Positions 1 to 5,065 of a DNA stretch of 5,065 nt are shown in pieces (positions within the stretch are counted from its first letter, which is position 1; the number at the start of each line of letters is the position of its first letter). Where the stretch lies: contig JAQUCQ010000259.1 of assembly GCA_028686145.1 (NCBI GenBank), positions 1-5,065 on the forward strand. Reading direction: 5' to 3'. The notes under the pieces are model-generated. The model saw only the letters and a list, made by a program, of their open reading frames with translations. It made no database searches and was not told where the DNA came from. Both the position numbers and the translations under genes were made by a program. The stretch is from Desulfuromonadaceae bacterium. GTDB lineage: Bacteria; Desulfobacterota; Desulfuromonadia; Geobacterales; Pseudopelobacteraceae.

Positions 1-1
1 C

Positions 2-748
2 TCCTTTGGCAGGGTACAGTGTACCAGTGATCTGCTTCCTTCCGATATTACCGGATTGTCAATCTTTAACCGTGAAGGGGGGCATTTCAGTTTTCAGCCG
101 GGCCCAATTTTTAACAATATTGTCCTGCTGGACGAGATCAACCGTGCAATGCCTCGCACCCAGAGTGCCATGCTGGAGGCGATGGAGGAACGTCGCGTGA
201 CCATCGAAGGTGTGACGCATCCATTGCCTGATCCATTTATGGTATTTGCTACCCAGAATCCATCAGACCAGAGTGGTACCTTTTTATTGCCGGAATCCCA
301 GTTGGACCGTTTTCTTATCTGCACTGGTATCGGCTATCCGGCGGAACGCCTGGAGCGGGAAATAATTGCTGGAGGCGGTATTCGCGAACGGGTCGGCAGC
401 ATGGAACCGCTGATAACAGCTACTGCAATCATGGCTGCCCGAAGTGATGTCAAATCGGTCTATCTCTCGGAAAAAGTGCTTTCCTATATCCATAATCTTG
501 TGCTCGCAACTCGTTCCCATGATCTGGTTCTGACAGGACTATCTACCCGGGCCGCCATCAATCTGGCTCAGGCGGCCAAAGCGGCAGCTTTTCTCGCGGG
601 GCGTGATTATGTCGCTCCAGATGATGTCAAGGGTATTGCTGTGGCTGTCTGTGCCCACCGGTTGATTATGCGCAACGACATGACAACGGTCGACAGAGGA
701 GGGGTGATACGGACGATAATAGCTGGCATTGCGTTGCCTTTTGGCTAA
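2..748 (+). CDS. moxR: MoxR-family AAA+ ATPase, C-terminal part (5' end outside window)
   Basis: This is the last 248 residues of a MoxR-type AAA+ ATPase. The frame is open from base 2, so the gene starts upstream and the Walker A motif is not visible. Numbering from the first visible residue, the DLLPSDITG segment typical of MoxR is at 10-18, Walker B (NIVLLDEINRA) is at 39-49 with D44 and E45, sensor 1 (FATQNP) is at 82-87, LDRF with the probable arginine finger is at 101-104, and the helical-lid sensor 2 region (GLSTRAA) has its arginine near 183. MoxR proteins are thought to act as ATP-driven chaperones for a neighbouring membrane or VWA-type protein, here the DUF58 product. Normally DUF58 follows at once; here about 1.3 kb of other DNA intervenes. 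All visible motifs are intact, so the protein looks functional. The last codons lie inside a repeat found again before DUF58 and may be supplied by the inserted element. Confidence 0.95.
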   Translation, partial: SFGRVQCTSDLLPSDITGLSIFNREGGHFSFQPGPIFNNIVLLDEINRAMPRTQSAMLEAMEERRVTIEGVTHPLPDPFMVFATQNPSDQSGTFLLPESQLDRFLICTGIGYPAERLEREIIAGGGIRERVGSMEPLITATAIMAARSDVKSVYLSEKVLSYIHNLVLATRSHDLVLTGLSTRAAINLAQAAKAAAFLAGRDYVAPDDVKGIAVAVCAHRLIMRNDMTTVDRGGVIRTIIAGIALPFG

Positions 749-755
749 AAAGCAG
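698..755 (+). repeat. Left copy of duplicated moxR 3' end (putative attL)
   Basis: This stretch covers the last 16 sense codons and TAA stop of moxR plus 7 bases. It aligns without gaps to 2007-2064, with 45 of 58 bases identical by hand count. The longest identical run is only 8 bases (CGATAATA), so the copies have diverged or were never identical over the full length. Beyond base 755 the similarity ends. Being the terminal part of an intact gene, it fits an attachment half-site at a gene 3' end. Confidence 0.7.
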
Positions 756-917
756 TGTAATATAGATATGTTACGCCATCTTATAGTGCCTTATGAGCTC
801 TCTCTGTGTCTTCTGGAATATGAACGTTGTGTAGCAAAGTAATCTAAAAAAAATACTTTAAAAACTGAGTAGATATACACAAAATTTCCTGCACCACCGT
901 CCCTTCATAGGTTGCCC

Positions 918-1100
918 TCAATCACTACTTTCAAACTCATCTATAAGCAACAGAGTTTCCATCGTGTGAGTTACTTTCAGAACTTCTGATCTGGAATATC
1001 CTTCTGCGAGCAACGCCTTTAAAAACATATTGCCCACTGCTGAGGGTTTGCCATGTCTGCTTATGGATTCTCTTAAGGTCTGTAATGATTTCTCGTCCAT
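918..1100 (-). CDS. Small hypothetical protein, 60 residues
   Basis: The product is a 60-residue protein of unknown function that I do not recognise. It starts MDEKSLQTLR and ends in an acidic tail (DEFESSD). It has no signal peptide, no membrane segment and no cysteine. The pattern (charged N-terminal helix, a glycine/proline break at HGKPSAVG, then amphipathic stretches FLKALLAEGY and LKVTHTMETLLLI) suggests a small helical cytoplasmic protein, perhaps a binding partner or regulator. The frame stays open for 24 codons upstream, but the ATG at 1100 is chosen because an ideal AAAGGAG site lies 5 bases before it and a good promoter lies just upstream, inside the longer reading. It is a separate transcription unit downstream of the PilZ gene, same strand, 142 bases away. 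It is cargo of the AT-rich insert. Confidence 0.7.
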   Translation of the reverse strand: MDEKSLQTLRESISRHGKPSAVGNMFLKALLAEGYSRSEVLKVTHTMETLLLIDEFESSD

Positions 1101-1105
1101 ATTGT

Positions 1106-1112
1106 CTCCTTT
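1106..1112 (-). promoter_or_regulatory. Ribosome binding site of the 60-residue protein
   Basis: On the minus strand the sequence reads AAAGGAG, then ACAAT, then ATG at 1100. The match and 5-base spacing are near ideal. This fixes the start at 1100 rather than at the longer frame beginning at 1172. Confidence 0.8.
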
Positions 1113-1129
1113 GGATAAATCATAGAGAA

Positions 1130-1157
1130 AGCATAGCCTTGAACTTCTAAAAGTCAA
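1130..1157 (-). promoter_or_regulatory. Sigma-70-type promoter for the 60-residue protein
   Basis: On the minus strand, a -35 TTGACT (1157-1152, 5 of 6 consensus) is followed by 16 bases and a -10 TATGCT (1135-1130, 4 of 6). The predicted start of transcription is near 1122, giving a leader of about 20 bases that ends in the AAAGGAG site. It would let the gene be expressed independently of the upstream PilZ gene. Identified by eye only. Confidence 0.5.
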
Positions 1158-1242
1158 TAAATCAAGACCCAAGGGGGAGGTAATATGAAGTTTTGAAAAT
1201 GTTTGAGGAAGGCAGTTAAAGGAAGCAAGCCAAGAAGAGGAA

Positions 1243-1590
1243 TTACCCTAAAGAATTTTTATTAGCAGTACTTGGATGAGAGGTTAAGTTAAGATGGATG
1301 CTAAGAGCTTCTTTTAAGCTCATGTGATTGAGAAAACTCACTGCCATGGTTCTTTCAGAGTCAAACCTTACTATTTTACCTGAACGCTTTAGGTGAAATA
1401 TGACTGAATTTTTACCTAACACCAATTCACACAAGTCACCAATTTTAAAGGAAGCATCATCATCTACTTTAACCAACGCTCCACCCAGTGATATCTCTTT
1501 TAGTAACCCATGATAGGTATTACCACCATGATCTATCAGGTGGCACTGTAAGTGAAGCTTCATTCTGGAATGTATTCTGTGGTCATTCAT
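1243..1590 (-). CDS. Single-domain PilZ protein (probable cyclic-di-GMP receptor), 115 residues
   Basis: This is a stand-alone PilZ domain. The first c-di-GMP-binding motif RxxxR is R5-IHS-R9 and the second, (D/N)xSxxG, appears as E32-I-S34-L-G-G37, with glutamate in place of Asp/Asn. Between and after them lie the alternating beta-strand segments of a PilZ barrel (LHLQCHLI, GALVKVDD, GDLCELVLG, MAVSFLNH). PilZ domains bind cyclic-di-GMP and then change motility, polysaccharide export or transcription through a partner; the partner here cannot be told. The frame extends 25 codons up to a TTG at 1665, but the ATG at 1590 is preferred: it has a GGGAG site 9 bases upstream, RxxxR near the N terminus is normal for the family, and a strong promoter overlaps the longer version's start. 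The gene is antisense to the moxR-DUF58 cluster and lies in the AT-rich insert next to an integrase relic. Confidence 0.85.
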   Translation of the reverse strand: MNDHRIHSRMKLHLQCHLIDHGGNTYHGLLKEISLGGALVKVDDDASFKIGDLCELVLGKNSVIFHLKRSGKIVRFDSERTMAVSFLNHMSLKEALSIHLNLTSHPSTANKNSLG

Positions 1591-1599
1591 TAAATCTAT

Positions 1600-1604
1600 C
1601 TCCC
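1600..1604 (-). promoter_or_regulatory. Ribosome binding site of the PilZ gene
   Basis: The minus strand reads GAGGGAG with the GGGAG core at 1604-1600, 9 bases before the ATG at 1590. The alternative TTG start at 1665 has no such site, so this decides the start. Confidence 0.6.
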
Positions 1605-1636
1605 TCAAGCAATTCAATAAAAGCTTAGCTGGTAAC

Positions 1637-1665
1637 TTTATATTACTCTTATCCTTTAGACTCAA
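1637..1665 (-). promoter_or_regulatory. Sigma-70-type promoter of the PilZ gene
   Basis: On the minus strand a -35 TTGAGT (1665-1660, 4 of 6) is followed by exactly 17 bases and a -10 TATAAA (1642-1637, 5 of 6). The predicted transcript starts near 1630, about 40 bases before the ATG. The spacer contains one copy of the TAAGAGTA word that recurs twice upstream. Confidence 0.5.
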
Positions 1666-1767
1666 GAAGTCAATGCTGCTAAAAAATCTACAAAAATCTG
1701 AGAGGGTATGTGCAAAGGAATATACTCTTAGGCCTTATCAGAGTCCCCACAAGGTGATTACTCTTAT
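1642..1767. repeat. Three copies of TACTCTTA upstream of the PilZ gene
   Basis: TACTCTTA occurs at 1644-1651, 1723-1730 and 1759-1766 in one orientation (TAAGAGTA on the minus strand). The first and third copies extend to an exact 11-base match, ATTACTCTTAT at 1642-1652 and 1757-1767. The first copy lies between the -35 and -10 of the PilZ promoter, where a bound regulator could act. The region is AT-rich, so chance is not excluded. Confidence 0.3.
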
Positions 1768-1922
1768 GCTTGTTAGATTCTCTTCTTATTTTTTGAGCAG
1801 TCACATCAATTAGTCTGTAGTCACTAGAGATTTTTTATCTCTCTTTGGGGGATGACTACAAAAAGATCTAATGGAACTCTAAGCCTAATATGATAGTGTC
1901 CATTACGGTTCTGTAGATACAT
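1688..1922 (-). pseudogene. Phage-type integrase (tyrosine recombinase), frameshifted N-terminal remnant
   Basis: From an ATG at 1922 the minus strand encodes MYLQNRNGHYHIRLRVPLDL and then a segment ending PQREIKNL before a stop at 1826-1824. This follows the N-terminal pattern of a class of tyrosine recombinases (YLxxRNGxYYFRxRVPxDLxxxxxxxEIxxSL, as in the DUF6538-type region). A shift of frame at the A-rich run near 1831-1837 continues the family pattern: SDYRLIDVTAQKIRRESNKH, like the usual S(D)xRLAxxxAxxL stretch, and stays open to a stop at 1688. The match fades after about 1765. The core-binding and catalytic domains (Arg/His/Tyr active site) are absent, so only about 50 of a usual 350-400 residues survive. 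It reads from the right moxR-tail repeat into the element, the usual placement of an integrase beside its attachment site. There is no clear ribosome binding site. Identification is from pattern memory, not a search. Confidence 0.65.
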
Positions 1923-1977
1923 GATGCTTATTTACTTTGGGTAGCAAAATGTGTACACCAAAGAGAGGGCAAGAGGC

Positions 1978-2007
1978 TTAACTGTTCAATATCACTAGTT
2001 TTATAAG
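1978..2007 (+). promoter_or_regulatory. Candidate promoter for DUF58-TgpA at the right insert junction
   Basis: A -35 TTAACT (1978-1983, 4 of 6) is followed by 18 bases and a -10 TATAAG (2002-2007, 5 of 6). Transcription would begin near 2014, just inside the moxR-tail remnant. Because the insert carries only minus-strand genes and separates DUF58 from the moxR promoter, a new promoter is expected here. Found by eye; AT-rich DNA gives false matches. Confidence 0.35.
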
Positions 2008-2064
2008 GAGTGGTAATACGGGCGATAATAATCGACATTGCATTACCTTTGGACTGAAAATCAG
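2007..2064 (+). repeat. Right copy of duplicated moxR 3' end (putative attR / moxR remnant)
   Basis: In the moxR frame this stretch encodes GVVIRAIIIDIALPLD and then TGA at 2055-2057, matching the real MoxR end GGVIRTIIAGIALPFG. Upstream the frame is closed at once by TAA (2004-2006), so it is a remnant and not a gene. The alignment to 698-755 has 45 of 58 identical bases and no gap. Several changes are at third codon positions, as expected of two copies that once both coded. It runs directly into the DUF58 frame, so it marks where moxR and DUF58 were originally joined. Confidence 0.7.
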
Positions 2065-2077
2065 CACATCCGGTGCG

Positions 2078-2923
2078 TTGTATATTTTGATCACACTACT
2101 GGTCGGTTTTGCGGCGGTCAATACTGGTAATAATCTCCTGTTTCTGGTCGTTGCCGGACTACTAGCATTTATGTCGGTGACTGGATTGGCCGGAATGTAT
2201 AATATCAAGAAGTTGACCCCTGACCTGCACCCTCCCGAAGAGATTTATGTTGGAATCCCAGCTCTTTTCCACTTTTCAGTAAAAAATTCCAAACGGTTTC
2301 TTCCTTCATTTTTGATCCGTCTTGAGTGCAATACTGGGCAATCTCTTGTTTTTCCGGTTGTTCTACAAAAATCTCAAGCTACTGGTTCTGTTATGCTTAC
2401 TTTCGCCCAACGGGGAAAAGTGCCGCTTGGCAGGATAACAATCAGCTCTCCTTATCCGGTTGGTTTTTTCACGCGTTACTGGAGTTTTGAAATTGATCGC
2501 TCGGTGACGGTGTTTCCCCATCCAATTTCATCAGCTGATTTATGCGGCGGTGTGGAAGATTCACAGACAACCGGGGTAGGGTTGAGCCGTGAACGGGGCT
2601 TGAGTGGTGAATTAGAGCGGATATATCCATATTCCGGTTCTGAACCGCTCCGGATGATTCATTGGAAGCATTCGGCCCGCAGCCAAGATTTTTTGGTAAA
2701 GGGCTTTGGCAGATATACCGTTGCTCCGCTGGTAATTGACCTGGAAACACTGCCGGGGCAGGGCGTGGAAGAACGCTTATCCCGGGCCGCATGGCTGGTT
2801 AAACGTTGGGGTAGCGATCGACCGGTCGGATTGCTGCTTGATGGCCATCTGATTCCCAGTGCGAGTGGTAAACAGCATAGACTGCTGTTGCTGAAGGAAT
2901 TGGCGTTGTATGGTCGCGATTAG
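2078..2923 (+). CDS. DUF58-domain membrane protein
   Basis: This is a DUF58 protein, partner of MoxR ATPases in many bacteria; its exact function is not established. Two adjacent hydrophobic segments lie near the N terminus (about residues 2-14 and 19-40, with the typical GFAAVNTGNNLL between them), so it is anchored in the inner membrane. A beta-rich middle follows, with RGKVPLGRITISSPYPVGFF at 112-131, then the DUF58 signature RMIHWKHSAR at 192-201. The TTG start at 2078 is the first usable codon; no ATG or GTG exists in frame between the TAA at 1979 and that TTG. Family members usually have about 8-10 more residues, and the frame upstream (LKISTSGA from CTG 2054) looks like that missing start. 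No good ribosome binding site precedes the TTG. It overlaps the next gene by 14 bases. The start may have been damaged or uncoupled from moxR by the insertion. Confidence 0.85.
   Translation: MYILITLLVGFAAVNTGNNLLFLVVAGLLAFMSVTGLAGMYNIKKLTPDLHPPEEIYVGIPALFHFSVKNSKRFLPSFLIRLECNTGQSLVFPVVLQKSQATGSVMLTFAQRGKVPLGRITISSPYPVGFFTRYWSFEIDRSVTVFPHPISSADLCGGVEDSQTTGVGLSRERGLSGELERIYPYSGSEPLRMIHWKHSARSQDFLVKGFGRYTVAPLVIDLETLPGQGVEERLSRAAWLVKRWGSDRPVGLLLDGHLIPSASGKQHRLLLLKELALYGRD
2894..2899 (+). promoter_or_regulatory. Ribosome binding site of the TgpA-like gene
   Basis: AAGGAA lies inside the end of the DUF58 gene, 10 bases before the ATG at 2910. With the 14-base overlap it points to translational coupling of the two genes. 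Confidence 0.5.
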
Positions 2924-4811
2924 ATCTCTGACTGCACTACTGACGTATGTTATCGGGGTGTGCGGGATGATGCCGCTCTTTCCCTGGTTGACGCTGTTTC
3001 CGCGTATTGCTCTTGTGTTCGGGCTCCTATCAGGGCTTTGGCAGGATCGTAGAGGGAACTGGCCGTTGAAGCCATGGATACAGAATGCCGTGATTGTCCC
3101 TGTTTTTTTCTATTATGCCTTCCAATTCAGTCGTGCTAACCCGATTCAGCCGGTAATCAGCATGTTGGCTATTATGCTGGCCGTACGTCTCAGTGGTGAA
3201 AAAACGGTTCGTCACAGCTTACAGATATACGCTCTTTCAATGTTTTGTCTTGCTTCTTCCTCGCTGTTCGATCTAAGCCCCATTTTTTTAATGTACCTTG
3301 GTTTATTGCTTTTTATGGTTGCGCTTGCATTGGTGTTGTTGACATTCCAGAATCAGGATCATGCTATGACGGTAGCGGCAGCTGACCTGAAAAGGATACT
3401 GCTTTCCGGTCTGTTGATGCCAGTTCTGGCTGTTCCACTGCTACTGTTCTTTTTTCCAATCTTGCCGCGTACCCAGTTGCCTCTTTGGCATTTCCTCAGT
3501 CCACCGTCAACGCGTACGACCGGTTATTCAGATACGGTAGAACCTGGTAGCCAAAGCAGCATCAGTGAATCACGTGCGCTCGTTTTTCGTGCTGAAATGC
3601 CTCGCCAGGTACAGAATCAATTGTATTGGCGTGGAACCGTATTTAATCGGACAGATGGGATCAGGTGGACACGATTAAGTCAAATACCATTTGAACAACC
3701 TGAAATTCCCGCTCAGACGGTCACGCAGGTTATATATCTGGAACCCTCATCTATTCGTACTCTTGTAGCACTTGACCGTCCGGCGAGTCTTGCGTTACGG
3801 CATGTGAATCGATCACCTGACGGAGTCTTTGAGCTTGTTGGACCAACAGGGGGGCGTTTGAATTATACTGCCAATTCGCTTTCAGGCGGTATAGTTGCTC
3901 AACGTAATTCAATTAACAGCTTATTTTACCTTCAGCTGCCGGATAAATTTTCAGCCCGGATTAGGGCTCTTGCCGTGCAGATTACCCACAAGGAGAAAAA
4001 TGATAGAGTTAAAGTTGAACTGTTGGAAAACTATTTCCGTAACGGAGGTTACCGTTATTCGACAAAGGATCTGGCGACCGGTGATAGGGCTATAGAACAG
4101 TTTCTGTTTGAAAAAAAACAGGGGCATTGTGAATTTTTTGCATCTTCATTTGCCCTGATGCTGCGTGCTACCGGTGTGCCCTGCCGGTTGGTAGGCGGTT
4201 ATCTCGGGGGAGATTATAACCAGTTGGGTGGTTATTATCTGGTCAGTGACGACAAAGCTCACGTCTGGGTGGAAGCATACATCAAAGGGAGCGGATGGAT
4301 GAGAATAGATCCCAGCAGTTTCGCCACAAACGCTGGAGAAGTATGGAAAGCACCCGGTTTGCCTGATTTCAAGATTCGCATTGCTCTGATATTAGATGCG
4401 CTGAATTATGAATGGAACCGGTCTGTTGTAGTGTATGACTTTGAGCAACAGATGAGCATAGCTCGCCGTGTTGGCTCACTCTTACAGGGGTTCAATCCTG
4501 TAAAAATAGTGCTGCGTTCTGTGCCATATTTTGCTGGTAGTTTGTTGCTTGCCGGCCTGTTGTTCGCGGCCTGGCGTGCTTCACTTTTCAGCTCCCGTGA
4601 GAAGCGCATTCTGAATAGTTTTCTCCACACAGTAGAACGTAAGTTCGGTAGTATAGCTGGATCTGGTTTGTTTGAAATTGCTTTGTCAACAGATAATAGC
4701 AATGTTTCCGACTTTGTTGAAATATATGCCGGTGCCGTTTATCGTGACCGGAGGTTAACGGACAACGAATACCTTCGGTTGCGGCAGATTCTTCGGGTCC
4801 TGAAGAAATAA
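2910..4811 (+). CDS. TgpA-like membrane transglutaminase (DUF3488 / transglutaminase / DUF4129-like)
   Basis: This 633-residue protein follows the TgpA plan. Residues 1-185 are very hydrophobic, with about six or seven membrane segments (for example around 7-22, 28-43, 59-73, 104-120, 124-145, 164-184), matching the DUF3488 region. A soluble part follows, with the family motif GYSDTVEPGSQSSISES at 205-221. The transglutaminase core is at about 390-470: C407 in QGHCEFF, H451 in KAHVWVEAY and D467 in RIDPSS form a complete Cys-His-Asp triad. A last membrane segment is at about 537-556 and a cytoplasmic DUF4129-like tail follows (AGAVYRDRRLT at 607-617). The catalytic domain should therefore face the periplasm. 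The substrate is unknown; the family may act on cell-envelope proteins or peptides as a protease or cross-linker. Length is usual for the family and no damage is seen. The ATG overlaps the DUF58 stop, so the two are co-translated. Confidence 0.92.
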   Translation: MVAIRSLTALLTYVIGVCGMMPLFPWLTLFPRIALVFGLLSGLWQDRRGNWPLKPWIQNAVIVPVFFYYAFQFSRANPIQPVISMLAIMLAVRLSGEKTVRHSLQIYALSMFCLASSSLFDLSPIFLMYLGLLLFMVALALVLLTFQNQDHAMTVAAADLKRILLSGLLMPVLAVPLLLFFFPILPRTQLPLWHFLSPPSTRTTGYSDTVEPGSQSSISESRALVFRAEMPRQVQNQLYWRGTVFNRTDGIRWTRLSQIPFEQPEIPAQTVTQVIYLEPSSIRTLVALDRPASLALRHVNRSPDGVFELVGPTGGRLNYTANSLSGGIVAQRNSINSLFYLQLPDKFSARIRALAVQITHKEKNDRVKVELLENYFRNGGYRYSTKDLATGDRAIEQFLFEKKQGHCEFFASSFALMLRATGVPCRLVGGYLGGDYNQLGGYYLVSDDKAHVWVEAYIKGSGWMRIDPSSFATNAGEVWKAPGLPDFKIRIALILDALNYEWNRSVVVYDFEQQMSIARRVGSLLQGFNPVKIVLRSVPYFAGSLLLAGLLFAAWRASLFSSREKRILNSFLHTVERKFGSIAGSGLFEIALSTDNSNVSDFVEIYAGAVYRDRRLTDNEYLRLRQILRVLKK

Positions 4812-4826
4812 ATATACCGGTCCTGA

Positions 4827-4844
4827 TTTAGATGGCAATCTAAA
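4827..4844 (+). other. Small perfect hairpin after the TgpA-like gene
   Basis: TTTAGAT, loop GGCA, ATCTAAA form a 7-base-pair stem 15 bases after the TgpA-like stop codon. Neither strand shows a T-run after it, so it is not a classical terminator. It may only pause or protect the transcript end. Confidence 0.35.
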
Positions 4845-4850
4845 AATATC

Positions 4851-4880
4851 TTGACTTGCAGACCCAATTCAGGCTATTTA
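4851..4880 (+). promoter_or_regulatory. Candidate promoter of tRNA-His
   Basis: A -35 TTGACT (4851-4856, 5 of 6) is followed by a weak -10: CTATTT at 4874-4879 after 17 bases, or TATTTA at 4875-4880 after 18. Transcription would begin a few bases before the tRNA, as is common for single tRNA genes. Confidence 0.45.
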
Positions 4881-4894
4881 AAGTATTCTTGTAT

Positions 4895-4971
4895 GGTGGC
4901 TATGGTGAAGCGGTTAACACATACGACTGTGACTCGTACATACGAGGGTTCAAATCCCTCTAGCCACCCCA
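4895..4971 (+). tRNA. tRNA-His (GTG anticodon)
   Basis: A full cloverleaf can be drawn. The acceptor stem is GTGGCTA (4896-4902) with TAGCCAC (4961-4967), all seven pairs Watson-Crick. The D arm is GTG...CAC, the anticodon stem TACGA/TCGTA (4922-4926, 4934-4938) with anticodon GTG at 4929-4931, the variable loop CATAC, and the T arm GAGGG-TTCAAAT-CCCTC (4944-4960). The extra G at 4895 opposite discriminator C at 4968 is the G-1:C73 identity mark of histidine tRNA. The CCA end is encoded (4969-4971). Nothing is missing, so it should be functional. Confidence 0.97.
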
Positions 4972-4978
4972 AAAATTC

Positions 4979-5009
4979 AAAAGCTACGTCAACCGACGTG
5001 GCTTTTTTT
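4979..5009 (+). terminator. Rho-independent terminator of tRNA-His
   Basis: A 9-base-pair stem, AGCTACGTC (4982-4990) with GACGTGGCT (4995-5003), one G-T pair, has an AACC loop and extends through AAA/TTT pairing into a run of seven T (5003-5009). It starts 8 bases after the CCA end. Bases 5010-5065 hold nothing I can identify. Confidence 0.9.
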
Positions 5010-5065
5010 CTTCAATCTCATCCTCCCATCGTTATCCGCCGGTACTATAGGTTGAATCTAATCTA

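Larger units (their letters stand above)
827..1948 (+). repeat. TTGKGTAGCAAA direct pair near both ends of the insert
   Basis: A 12-base word occurs at 827-838 and at 1937-1948 in the same orientation, with one mismatch (TTGTGTAGCAAA and TTGGGTAGCAAA). The copies lie 71 and 58 bases inside the left and right moxR-tail repeats. The position at both ends suggests possible recombinase arm-type sites, but this is inference from two copies. The span given runs from the first to the second copy; only the two 12-base words are repeated. Confidence 0.25.
698..2064. mobile_element. Putative decayed integrative element inserted at the 3' end of moxR
   Basis: What is seen: about 1.25 kb (756-2006) of AT-rich DNA splits moxR from DUF58, is bracketed by direct repeats of the moxR tail, and has an integrase N-terminal relic that starts 84 bases inside the right repeat and reads inward. 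Known: phage-like and genomic-island integrases often target gene 3' ends, rebuild the gene end on integration, and lie next to one attachment site. Inferred: this is a remnant of such an element whose integrase and most of whose cargo have been lost, leaving a PilZ gene and a small unknown gene. No complete recombinase is present, so it cannot move by itself. An alternative is a rearrangement joining two related moxR-DUF58 loci. Bases 749-917 hold no gene and no convincing terminator. Confidence 0.6.

Noticed and set aside
844..875. A run of eight A on the plus strand (T-run on minus) as a terminator for the minus-strand 60-residue gene.
   Set aside because: Only a 4-base-pair stem can be formed before the T-run, too weak to call.
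1101..1172. Longer form of the small protein starting near 1172 (84 residues).
   Set aside because: The ATG at 1100 has a near-ideal AAAGGAG site and a promoter lies within the longer reading.
1591..1665. Longer PilZ protein starting at TTG 1665 (140 residues).
   Set aside because: No ribosome binding site, the extra 25 residues are outside the PilZ domain, and the start would lie in the -35 box of the best promoter.
1816..1860. Nested inverted repeats TGTAGTCA/TGACTACA and AGAGAT/ATCTCT, a possible structured RNA.
   Set aside because: They lie inside the integrase relic, the two stems are separated by an uneven interior loop, and no T-run follows on either strand. Coincidence within former coding DNA is more likely.
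1935..1963. CTTTGG / CCAAAG inverted repeat around GTGTACAC as an insertion-sequence end.
   Set aside because: The stem is 6 bases with a 17-base gap, no target duplication or transposase is seen, and the moxR-tail repeats explain the insertion better.
1978..2208. Minus-strand open frame of 76 codons opposite the start of DUF58.
   Set aside because: It overlaps the strongly conserved DUF58 N terminus and has no recognisable protein features; it is a shadow of the real gene.

Overview
The window holds a three-gene MoxR / DUF58 / transglutaminase cluster (the 3' part of a MoxR-type AAA+ ATPase, a DUF58 membrane protein and a TgpA-like membrane transglutaminase), followed by a tRNA-His gene with its own terminator. 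The protein style, the operon type, a stand-alone PilZ protein and the tRNA-His with an encoded CCA end suggest a Gram-negative bacterium, perhaps Geobacter/Desulfuromonadales-like. That placement is inference; nothing in the window proves the taxon.

Layout. Bases 2-748 (+) are the MoxR C-terminal part, cut by the window edge. Bases 756-2006 are a visibly AT-rich insert (hand-counted 60-base rows give about 35-37% GC, against 50-65% in rows of the flanking genes). On the minus strand it carries a 60-residue unknown protein (918-1100), a 115-residue PilZ-domain protein (1243-1590) and a broken N-terminal remnant of a phage-type (tyrosine recombinase) integrase (1688-1922). DUF58 (2078-2923, +) and the TgpA-like protein (2910-4811, +) overlap by 14 bases. 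tRNA-His lies at 4895-4971 and its terminator at 4979-5009. The last 50 or so bases show nothing.

Main observation. The insert is bracketed by two diverged copies of the moxR 3' end (698-755 and 2007-2064, 45 of 58 bases identical, no gaps). The second copy still reads as the last codons of MoxR followed by a stop. An integrase relic starting just inside the right copy and reading inward, together with the duplicated gene tail, is the layout expected of an integrative element that used the 3' end of moxR as its attachment site and has since decayed. It separated moxR from its DUF58 partner and left PilZ and a small protein as cargo. Consistent with this, DUF58 has no ATG or GTG start and no obvious ribosome binding site, and a plausible new promoter sits exactly at the right junction.

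How the parts work together. MoxR ATPases, DUF58 proteins and TgpA-like transglutaminases are repeatedly found together and are thought to act at the membrane or cell envelope, the ATPase acting as a chaperone-like partner. The inserted PilZ protein would be a cyclic-di-GMP responder with its own promoter, transcribed opposite to the cluster.
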